From an uncultured Bacteroides sp. (lineage in GTDB: Bacteria > Bacteroidota > Bacteroidia > Bacteroidales > Bacteroidaceae), in assembly GCA_902492205.1 (NCBI GenBank), contig CABUKU010000040.1, positions 1 to 19,291 on the forward strand: DNA of 19,291 nt, read 5' to 3'. The notes under the pieces are model-generated. The model did not search any database. It saw only the letters and a program-made list of their open reading frames with translations, and was not told the origin of the DNA. Shown here in pieces: positions 1-5,996 of this stretch (its first letter is position 1; every line of letters starts with the position of its first letter). Made by a program: the position numbers and the translations under genes.

Positions 1-54
1 CCCCTCTTGAGAGACTGTGTAAAAACTAGTTTTTACACAGTCTCTCAAGAGGGG
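1..54. repeat. Perfect 54-bp palindrome, candidate bidirectional terminator or MITE-like element
   Basis: The first 54 bases are a perfect inverted repeat: two 25-base arms around a CTAG centre. As RNA either strand would form a 25-bp hairpin. It lies 16 bp past the stop codon of the minus-strand esterase gene, so it could end that transcript. The arm contains GAGACTGTGTAAAAA, which resembles terminal inverted repeats of some insertion sequences (from memory, not checked). Two IS ends joined face to face, or a minimal MITE, would look like this. No flanking direct repeat can be judged because the window begins here. Confidence 0.85.
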
Positions 55-70
55 AATTTATATACCTGCA

Positions 71-937
71 TCAATTATAACGGAAAGGCTGACTCACAAA
101 TTTAAGAACATCGGGCAAAGCAGTGCGCCAGTACTCCCATGTATGTCCACCGTCACGAACCCGGAACTCATGCTTTATTCCTCTTTTCTGCATCAGCTTA
201 TGTAATTGGAAATTGCATTCCAATAAAAAATCATCATCTCCGCAATCAATGTAGTAGCGTACTTTAGGCAGTTTGTCATCGCTCAAGTTTGATAAAATGT
301 TGAATACATTATGCTTATGCCAGTACTCTAATCCGTCCGTACCATAAAGGCGGGCATATAATTCCTTGTACTCAGGATCGTTTCTGCGCTTTTCTATCGT
401 GTCATCTTGGAAAACGGCAGCGCTTATAGGCACGCAGGCAGAAAAACATTCCGGTTGATGCAGACTGTAATAGAAAGCCCCGTATCCTCCCATTGACAAC
501 CCGGCAATGGCGCGGAAGTTCTTCTCGGAACGGGTGCGGTAGGTCTTGTCTATGTAAGGAATAAGCTCCTCAAAAAACATATCTTCGTAGGGCACTTTGC
601 CGTCATATTGGTTTATATAATAAGAGTTCCGCGCTCTCGGCATGACGATAATCATTTGTGTGGCGTCTCCGTCTCCGATGGCTTTGTCGGCAATGCGTTG
701 CATTTCTCCGCTTTGCAGCCAGTTTGTTTCGTCGCCCGAATATCCGTGCAGCAGATAAAGAACCGGGTAGTTCCTTGACGATGTGTTGTAACCGTCGGGC
801 AGATAAATAGAGTAATGCATGTCTTCTCCCAATATTTTGCTGGGAAACTTCAATGATTCTTGTACTGTGCTTTGCGAGTAACTGTTTAAACAGAAGCAAA
901 AGCTCAAAATGAGAGCGGTAAATAGATTGCGTTTCAT
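71..937 (-). CDS. Secreted alpha/beta-hydrolase esterase (esterase D / CE1-like)
   Basis: A 288-residue serine hydrolase, probably exported to the periplasm or outer membrane. The N-terminus is a signal peptide: K2-R3, a hydrophobic stretch 5-17, and likely cleavage near residue 21-22. The body has the esterase-D/CE1 layout: an early HGYSGDETNW oxyanion segment (H64-G65), the nucleophile elbow G-L-S148-M-G-G, a likely acid at D235 or D236 in the GDDDF segment, and the catalytic His265 in GGHTWEYW. Members act on acyl, feruloyl or acetyl esters of plant polysaccharides or on small esters; the substrate cannot be read here. No glycan-binding module or neighbouring glycosidase is present. It is transcribed alone, towards the 54-bp palindrome. 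Confidence 0.88.
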   Translation of the reverse strand: MKRNLFTALILSFCFCLNSYSQSTVQESLKFPSKILGEDMHYSIYLPDGYNTSSRNYPVLYLLHGYSGDETNWLQSGEMQRIADKAIGDGDATQMIIVMPRARNSYYINQYDGKVPYEDMFFEELIPYIDKTYRTRSEKNFRAIAGLSMGGYGAFYYSLHQPECFSACVPISAAVFQDDTIEKRRNDPEYKELYARLYGTDGLEYWHKHNVFNILSNLSDDKLPKVRYYIDCGDDDFLLECNFQLHKLMQKRGIKHEFRVRDGGHTWEYWRTALPDVLKFVSQPFRYN

Positions 938-969
938 GTGCTTAGATATTGATTTTTATGTTTACTCTC

Positions 970-977
970 CGAAAGTA
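970..977 (-). promoter_or_regulatory. Possible -7 box for the esterase gene
   Basis: On the minus strand this reads TACTTTCG, one base from the Bacteroides -7 consensus TAnnTTTG, and it lies 33 bp before the esterase start. No clear TTTG is found at the -33 position, so this is a weak call. Confidence 0.3.
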
Positions 978-1102
978 ATGATTATTATTATCACAGAGAA
1001 AAGATACAGGTATTTATTTTCATCCTTCATTCACGTTAAGCAGATTCAACGGCAGAACTAAATCTTTTATCCGGCATATCTAAGTGCATTTCTCTGCAAT
1101 CT

Positions 1103-1132
1103 TTAGTAACTTGACAGCTGTCAAGTTACTAA
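1103..1132. repeat. Perfect 30-bp palindrome with GACA-NN-TGTC core
   Basis: The sequence is fully self-complementary over 30 bp, centred between 1117 and 1118. Its middle 18 bases, ACTTGACAGCTGTCAAGT (1109-1126), match the 18-bp unit that is repeated four times at 14654-14737. The lack of a T-tract on either side makes a plain intrinsic terminator less likely. It could be a protein-binding dyad or a dispersed intergenic repeat. Confidence 0.85.
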
Positions 1133-1281
1133 GCTGTTAGTATAAATTGGCTTATGTATGAAGAAGAAAAGGCTTGGTTTTGCTCTTGAATTTGCTTAGG
1201 TTTCAGCTTTTATGATAATGTTTGTGTCGCAGATTTTCGCTTATCCGAATTATATATGTATCTTAGCTCCCTTTAAAACAA

Positions 1282-1312
1282 CATTCCCGGCGAAATCACT
1301 TCGACGGGAATG
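1282..1312 (-). terminator. Stem-loop, possible terminator of a short minus-strand transcript
   Basis: Twelve paired positions (8 + 4 around one G/A mismatch) enclose a 5-base loop; the outer arm is CATTCCCG / CGGGAATG. Reading the minus strand, the stem is followed by TGTTGTTTT, a moderate T-tract. No plus-strand gene lies upstream, so if it terminates anything it is a minus-strand RNA begun near 1372. Confidence 0.45.
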
Positions 1313-1378
1313 CTGATAATTTTACTTAAATGTGGCTACGTAATAAAATTATGACTAACTAATTCAATTCTGATGTTG

Positions 1379-1386
1379 CAAAGATA
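1379..1386 (-). promoter_or_regulatory. Minus-strand Bacteroides-type -7 box
   Basis: On the minus strand this reads TATCTTTG followed by C, an exact match to the Bacteroides TAnnTTTG(C) element. About 20 bp upstream on that strand is only a partial -33 (TTG at 1407-1409). It points away from the receptor gene and toward the stem-loop at 1282-1312, so it may drive a roughly 90-100 nt RNA, or a long leader for the esterase gene. Confidence 0.4.
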
Positions 1387-1461
1387 GGGCATGGCAGGTT
1401 CACCCGCAATCACTTGATTATGGTATATTATCGGTCTGCTATCCCCATATATGGTGATACT

Positions 1462-3882
1462 ATGAAAACACACAAAAAACAGTTGCTTATTATATTTTTC
1501 TTATTTATTTGTAAAGTAACTATCGCACAACAAATAACAGGAACGGTAGTCGATGCCAATAAAGTTCCCGTAGAAGCTGCATTAGTGTGGCTTGTGGGAG
1601 AGGATACAAATAACTGTCTGTCTCAGGCAATAACGGATGAGAAAGGTAAGTTCTCCATTTCCTGCATTGATAAACGGGTGAAATTGACGGTTACTTGTTT
1701 GGGATATTCGACTTATATATCCGAACCGTTTGGGGCGGTCAGTGCGCGTCAGTTCCCGGAGATAATTCTGCAAGACGATGCGCAGCAGCTTGGCGATGTG
1801 GTTGTAGTAGGGGAGAGGATTCGTCCGGTGATAGAACAGAAAGCGGGTAAGATTGTGTTTAATGTGGAAAACAGTATCAATGCGCAAGGCTCGAATGCTT
1901 ATGAGGTGCTGAAACAGACACCGGGGGTAACGGTGAATGACGGTACTAAATCTTTCAGTATCAACGGCAGAGGGAGTATCTTGGTGATGCTCAACGGTAA
2001 ACAAACTTACATGCAGCAATCGGAAATTGCCGATTTGTTGAAGTCCACCCCGTCTTCCAATATTAAATCTATCGAAGTCATGTCCAATGCCACAGCGCAA
2101 TATGATGCTGCCGGTTCGGGAGGAATATTGAATATTATCTTGAAGAAAGAGCGGAAAGCAGGTTATAACATGACCGTGAATGTAGGTGTTTCCTATTGGT
2201 TCAAACTGAAACAGAACACGGAACTGGCATTCAATTACAACAAAAACAAGCTGAATCTTTACGGAAATTACAGTCACACGTTCGGGCATGTGGATATGTT
2301 CTACGGAACAGAGCGCAAACAATCGGGGAAACTGTTTGATGCACATTCCGATGATACGGATAAGCGCAACATCGCCGCTACTACTTTGGGAATGGATTAT
2401 GAACTGAATGCTAATAACCAGATAGGCATACAAGCATCGGGTAACTTTTTGTTCGGTCCGGGTATTATCATGACTACCAATGAGGTATATGATTCTTATG
2501 ATAAAAAGAACTTGCTGTATTCCATGTATTCAGTAGGCGAATATCAGCATCAGACAGCTAACCGTTATAACCTGAATGCGAATTATAAGTTTGAACTGCC
2601 CGATGAGTATATGTTTACCTTTGACTTTGATTACAGTTGGTTCCGGGGAAATTCGAGGATGGCTCAGCCAAATACTTATTTTTCGCCCGAAGGAAAGGTC
2701 GATTCTGTGTTAAACTATCGTTCCATAGGCACAAGGAACATTAATTTGTATGCGGCGGCTGCCAATTATAAGCAGAAACTATGGAAAGGAGATTTGCTTG
2801 CAGGGGTGAAGTTTTCCAATGTTTCTTCCCGGAATGGTTATAATCTTTTTGCTGTGGAAGACGAGGAAGAAAGTGTGGATTTGAATGCTTCCAATGATTT
2901 CAATTACTTGGAGTCCATACTTGCCGGGTATCTGCAATATGATTTCTCTTTGTCCGACAAATGGATATTTAATGCCGGTTGCCGCATAGAATATACCCAT
3001 TCCGACGGGCATTTGCTTCCGCTTCCCGGAAGTTCGCTGATTGAAAGTAAAGTGAAACGTGACTATGTGGATGTGTTTCCCTCTTTCGGCGTTACTTATA
3101 AATTGAGTGATGCACAATCTGTTTCTTTCAGTTACGGTAAACGTATAGACAGGCCTGCCTATTCCGACCTTAACCCGATAGACCAACCTTTGGATGGATT
3201 GTCGTCATGGAGGGGAAATCCTTTCTTGGAACCGCAAAAGACACATCGCTTTGCTTTGCAGTACCAATATAGAAACACATCGGTGGAATTGTCTTATTCA
3301 CGCACGGACAATTATCGCGTAAGCATTACCGATACAGTGGGAACGGATAAGGTAGTAATGATTCCCCGTAATTTGGGAACACAGAAATATTATGGTCTGT
3401 CGGCTTCCCAGTCATTCCGCTTCTTTCATGCATGGGATATAAGTTTGTCGGGCAGGGTGTTTCATTTGGATAATAAAATGGCTTTTGATGAAGAACGTTT
3501 CTATCACCGCAACCGTTGGGCGGGAGGTTTCACTGTGCAGACTTCTTTCCCTTTACTTTGGGGCATCCGTTCGGAGATTCTAGGAGTCTATTCATCCAAG
3601 AGTTTGGGTGGTTCAACGGAAATAACGGGAAATAACGGTTCCGTCAATATCGGTTTCCAAAAGAAGTTTGCCGGGGATAATGCTATCGTCAAATTATCTC
3701 TTTCGGATGCGTTCTGGACGAGTAATTGGGATAATGTGAACCGCTTCGACGGTTTGGAAGCTGTGAGCTACGGGCATTTGGAGAGCCGTTTAGTAAAGTT
3801 GAACTTCACTTATAAATTCGGAAGCAGTAAAAAGAGCCATTCCAAAGCATCTTATATTGAATCGGAAATGAATCGCTTTTAA
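1462..3882 (+). CDS. TonB-dependent-receptor-like outer-membrane beta-barrel protein
   Basis: I chose the ATG at 1462 (806 residues) over the one at 1414 because it directly precedes a classic signal peptide (MKTHKKQLLIIFFLF..., cleavage near IAQQ). Next comes a carboxypeptidase-regulatory-like beta-sandwich (about 22-95: ITGTVVDANKVPVEAALVWL). A plug-like domain follows (about 110-230; GSNAYEVLKQTPGVTV, then the NATAQYDAAGSGGILNIILK stretch). The rest is a long 'outer membrane beta-barrel family' domain ending in an aromatic residue (F806). This is the layout of Bacteroidota TonB-receptor relatives of the OMP_b-brl_3 type rather than SusC: it is shorter than SusC (about 1000 residues) and has no SusD partner. 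The ligand is unknown. It is convergent with the LuxR-type gene, with only 12 bp between the stop codons. Confidence 0.87.
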   Translation: MKTHKKQLLIIFFLFICKVTIAQQITGTVVDANKVPVEAALVWLVGEDTNNCLSQAITDEKGKFSISCIDKRVKLTVTCLGYSTYISEPFGAVSARQFPEIILQDDAQQLGDVVVVGERIRPVIEQKAGKIVFNVENSINAQGSNAYEVLKQTPGVTVNDGTKSFSINGRGSILVMLNGKQTYMQQSEIADLLKSTPSSNIKSIEVMSNATAQYDAAGSGGILNIILKKERKAGYNMTVNVGVSYWFKLKQNTELAFNYNKNKLNLYGNYSHTFGHVDMFYGTERKQSGKLFDAHSDDTDKRNIAATTLGMDYELNANNQIGIQASGNFLFGPGIIMTTNEVYDSYDKKNLLYSMYSVGEYQHQTANRYNLNANYKFELPDEYMFTFDFDYSWFRGNSRMAQPNTYFSPEGKVDSVLNYRSIGTRNINLYAAAANYKQKLWKGDLLAGVKFSNVSSRNGYNLFAVEDEEESVDLNASNDFNYLESILAGYLQYDFSLSDKWIFNAGCRIEYTHSDGHLLPLPGSSLIESKVKRDYVDVFPSFGVTYKLSDAQSVSFSYGKRIDRPAYSDLNPIDQPLDGLSSWRGNPFLEPQKTHRFALQYQYRNTSVELSYSRTDNYRVSITDTVGTDKVVMIPRNLGTQKYYGLSASQSFRFFHAWDISLSGRVFHLDNKMAFDEERFYHRNRWAGGFTVQTSFPLLWGIRSEILGVYSSKSLGGSTEITGNNGSVNIGFQKKFAGDNAIVKLSLSDAFWTSNWDNVNRFDGLEAVSYGHLESRLVKLNFTYKFGSSKKSHSKASYIESEMNRF

Positions 3883-3894
3883 AACTTCCGGTTT

Positions 3895-4500
3895 TTACTC
3901 TATATCCGACTGGTCGATAAGATTGTTCAGCAATGCATAAACAGTGAGTCCGGAAACTGTCTTGATGCCTGTTTTACGGGAAATATTCTTTCGGTGTGAG
4001 ATTACTGTGTGGATAGAAATATTATGCACATCGGCAATTTCCTTATTGGTCATTCCCCGGGCTACGGATGCGAGGATTTCTTTTTCACGTTCGGATAACT
4101 CATAACTATCCGCTGTGTCTGCATTGTCCTGATTGCTTTCTATTGCTTGTTTCAGTTTTCTGGTAATGGTGGCTGCATCGTCTGTTATTTCTATTGTTCC
4201 GTTGTATTGCTTAAGTACTTCGGCTTCTGCATATCCATAGAGCAGGGCAAATAGCAATGTTCCGGGCACGGTGGGTAATAAGGATTTAATGCTCATGCGC
4301 TTTTGGTAGTCCAAAAGGGAAGGGTTCAGCAGAACAATGTCGGCCGGAGTGATGCTTACCCGTTCAATGAAATGTGTAAGGTCGGCAAAAACATGGTTTA
4401 TCTCAAATTCAGGATAAGGAGCAAGCAGGCTTTTTATTCCGGCACAAATAATCGTCGATGGTTCGATAATGACGATTTTATATTTCTTCTTCTGTTCCAT
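3895..4500 (-). CDS. LuxR-family transcriptional regulator with degenerate receiver domain
   Basis: A 201-residue DNA-binding protein. The C-terminal part (about 133-195) is a clear LuxR/GerE helix-turn-helix: LSEREKEILASVARGMTNKE, then IHTVISHRKNISRKTG. The N-terminal 120 residues have the shape of a response-regulator receiver (KIVIIEPSTIICAGI) but lack its chemistry. The acidic pair is E13-P14, and the usual phospho-acceptor Asp is Asn59 (ADIVLLN59PSL). It is therefore probably a pseudo-receiver, controlled by something other than His-Asp phosphotransfer. It is the second gene of an operon: the upstream di-iron protein ends 4 bp before its ATG, and those 4 bases are GGAG, a rare Shine-Dalgarno-like site. 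A role downstream of the di-iron protein is plausible but inferred. Confidence 0.88.
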   Translation of the reverse strand: MEQKKKYKIVIIEPSTIICAGIKSLLAPYPEFEINHVFADLTHFIERVSITPADIVLLNPSLLDYQKRMSIKSLLPTVPGTLLFALLYGYAEAEVLKQYNGTIEITDDAATITRKLKQAIESNQDNADTADSYELSEREKEILASVARGMTNKEIADVHNISIHTVISHRKNISRKTGIKTVSGLTVYALLNNLIDQSDIE

Positions 4501-4504
4501 CTCC

Positions 4505-5191
4505 TTATTTCTGTTCTAATTGTGAAACTAAAGGAACCAGCACTTTGTCTTCCATAAGTGTATGTTTCCGGAAGTCGTCTTCCAACTCGAAGAGGTCGAA
4601 CAATAAAGCGTTCAGTTCTTCTTGCGCATCTACATAAGGCAGGTATTTAATGATGATGTTCTTTAAGTCGTTCAGCTTCTCATCTATATTGCTGTGGTTT
4701 TCTTCATATTGACCGATGTTGTAGGCGGCTGTGTGATCTCCCTTTGCCACATAGTTGATATAAGGGAAAGCAACGTTTTCTTCGTACTCGAAGTGGTTCA
4801 GCACTTCTGTTTGATAGTCATTGTAGAAACGCTGCAACACACGGGCTGTCTTTTCATCCAACTTTTTTGCCACGTCGTTCAACTTTGAATTTATTCCGGG
4901 CAGGCACTTTTGTTTGTAGTACAAATGCGAACTCAGAAGGTATCGCATCAGGCTTTCCGTATCAAAGGATTGCAGGTCTTTTTCCTGTGGGAGATAATCG
5001 GCAAAAGTATACACGTTGCAAACGAGCAGGAACAATGAGGTAGGAATGTTCTGTTTCCTGCACACTTCATCGACACTCTTTTCACCGAATCCCAAATGGA
5101 TGTCGAAACGATTGAGCACTAAAAGGAGCTTGTAATTAGTCAGCAACACATCTGCCAACTTCATCTTCGGGGAGAAAAGTATGTGGCTCAT
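4505..5191 (-). CDS. RIC/YtfE/ScdA-like hemerythrin di-iron protein
   Basis: A 228-residue cytoplasmic protein with a hemerythrin-type four-helix domain. The six expected iron ligands are all present: H89, H133 and E137 (HxxxE), H166, H210 and E214 (HxxxE). Their order and spacing match, to within a few residues, those I recall for E. coli YtfE (84/129/133/160/204/208). YtfE-type proteins repair iron-sulfur centres or handle nitric oxide after nitrosative stress. The N-terminal 60 residues resemble the ScdA_N/DUF542 domain (NRFDIHLGFGEKSVDEVC), but the usual Cys-Cys of that domain is replaced by L33-G34, so any cysteine-dependent role is probably lost. It is the first gene of a two-gene operon with the LuxR-type regulator, so sensing of O2/NO by the pair is a reasonable hypothesis. 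Confidence 0.85.
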   Translation of the reverse strand: MSHILFSPKMKLADVLLTNYKLLLVLNRFDIHLGFGEKSVDEVCRKQNIPTSLFLLVCNVYTFADYLPQEKDLQSFDTESLMRYLLSSHLYYKQKCLPGINSKLNDVAKKLDEKTARVLQRFYNDYQTEVLNHFEYEENVAFPYINYVAKGDHTAAYNIGQYEENHSNIDEKLNDLKNIIIKYLPYVDAQEELNALLFDLFELEDDFRKHTLMEDKVLVPLVSQLEQK

Positions 5192-5216
5192 AATTGTATT
5201 TCTATTGATTGTTTTG

Positions 5217-5224
5217 CAAATATC
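5217..5224 (-). promoter_or_regulatory. Putative -7 box of the di-iron/LuxR operon
   Basis: On the minus strand this reads GATATTTG followed by C, one base off TAnnTTTG, and it is 25 bp before the start at 5191. The -33 region is poor (TTTC at 5241-5244). The 86-bp spacer therefore appears to hold two divergent promoters. Confidence 0.4.
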
Positions 5225-5249
5225 GCATAAAATATCGGAGGAAACGAAT

Positions 5250-5257
5250 TATCTTTG
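5250..5257 (+). promoter_or_regulatory. Putative -7 box of the HAD gene
   Basis: TATCTTTG is an exact match to the Bacteroides -7 consensus, 20 bp before the ATG at 5278. No TTTG is seen at the proper -33 distance. The implied leader is only about 14 nt. Confidence 0.5.
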
Positions 5258-5277
5258 GCGCAAAATAATGAAATTAT

Positions 5278-5931
5278 ATGAATAAAGCTTATAAATACAT
5301 CCTTTTTGATTTGGATGGAACTCTTACCGATCCTTTTATGGGAATTACCCGGTCTGTGCAATATGCGTTAAAGTATTATGGTATTACAGTGGATGATTTA
5401 CAGCAACTTACTCCTTTTATAGGCCCTCCTTTGCAGGATTCTTTTCAGGACTTCTACCATTTCTCGCAGGTACAAGCCAATGAAGCCTGTAACAAGTATC
5501 ACGAACGTTTTGTGGATAAAGGTTGGTGTGAGAATGTAGTTTACGAAGGCATAGACAGTTTTCTGCGTGAACAGAAGGAGAGTGGTAAACAACTGTTTGT
5601 TGCTACTTCGAAACCGGAACCGCTTGCTCGCAAGATTCTGGATCATTTCAATTTGTCTCAATACTTTTCTTTTATCGGGGGCGATACAATGGAACGTACC
5701 CGCTCGGCAAAAGCAGAGGTGATTCGCTATGTATTAAGTGCGGTAGGGATAACTTCTTTGCAGGAAGCTGTGATGATAGGTGATCGTAAACATGATATTA
5801 TAGGTGCAAAATCGGTTGGTATGGATTCGGTGGGTGTGCTCTATGGCTATGGTGATAAACAAGAGTTGACAGAAGCGGGCGCTGACTATATAATAGAAGA
5901 TGTAGAAGGTTTGCGTAAATTGCTTCTTTAA
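5278..5931 (+). CDS. HAD-superfamily phosphatase, phosphoglycolate-phosphatase-like
   Basis: A 217-residue soluble hydrolase of the haloacid dehalogenase superfamily with a C1-type helical cap. All four motifs are visible: motif I FDLDGT with nucleophile D11 and acid/base D13; motif II FVATSKPEP (about 108-116); motif III, a Lys in the helix after it or in RSAKAEVIRY; and motif IV MIGDRKHDIIGA. The length and the GDRKHDIIGAK form fit the Gph/PpaX/YrfG-like group, which hydrolyses phosphoglycolate, pyrophosphate or nucleotide monophosphates. The exact substrate cannot be assigned from sequence. It is single, divergent from the di-iron operon, and ends 65 bp before the kinase gene. Confidence 0.88.
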   Translation: MNKAYKYILFDLDGTLTDPFMGITRSVQYALKYYGITVDDLQQLTPFIGPPLQDSFQDFYHFSQVQANEACNKYHERFVDKGWCENVVYEGIDSFLREQKESGKQLFVATSKPEPLARKILDHFNLSQYFSFIGGDTMERTRSAKAEVIRYVLSAVGITSLQEAVMIGDRKHDIIGAKSVGMDSVGVLYGYGDKQELTEAGADYIIEDVEGLRKLLL

Positions 5932-5945
5932 TTTCATTTAAAATA

Positions 5946-5992
5946 TGCGTATTTCGGGAAATATTTCTTAGTTTTGCTTTGCTTAATACGCA
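5946..5992 (+). promoter_or_regulatory. Promoter region of the kinase operon with flanking inverted repeat
   Basis: TAGTTTTG at 5969-5976 matches TAnnTTTG exactly and sits 20 bp before the ATG at 5997, implying a leader of about 14 nt. The -33 element is weak (TATG at 5944-5947). An 8-bp inverted repeat, TGCGTATT (5946-5953) and AATACGCA (5985-5992), brackets the -7 box and could be an operator. Confidence 0.45.
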
Positions 5993-5996
5993 AAGT

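Larger units (their letters stand above)
938..1461. other. Long spacer between divergent esterase and outer-membrane receptor genes
   Basis: No convincing gene is visible in this stretch. It holds a perfect 30-bp palindrome (1103-1132), a stem-loop (1282-1312) and a very good minus-strand -7 box (1379-1386), described separately. No plus-strand TAnnTTTG box was found for the receptor gene that follows, so its promoter is unassigned. Confidence 0.6.

Noticed and set aside
1582..2433. 283-codon minus-strand open frame inside the outer-membrane receptor gene
   Set aside because: It is antisense to a strong coding frame with clear domains; its translation has no recognisable motif and is rich in residues typical of shadow frames.
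1462..3882. SusC-type polysaccharide-utilisation receptor
   Set aside because: The protein is about 200 residues too short, no SusD gene follows, and the esterase is on the opposite strand across a 0.5-kb spacer, so a glycan locus is not supported.
3881..3895. AAAAC-TTCCG-GTTTT hairpin between the convergent receptor and LuxR-type genes
   Set aside because: The stem is only 5 bp with a single GC pair; too weak to call as a bidirectional terminator.
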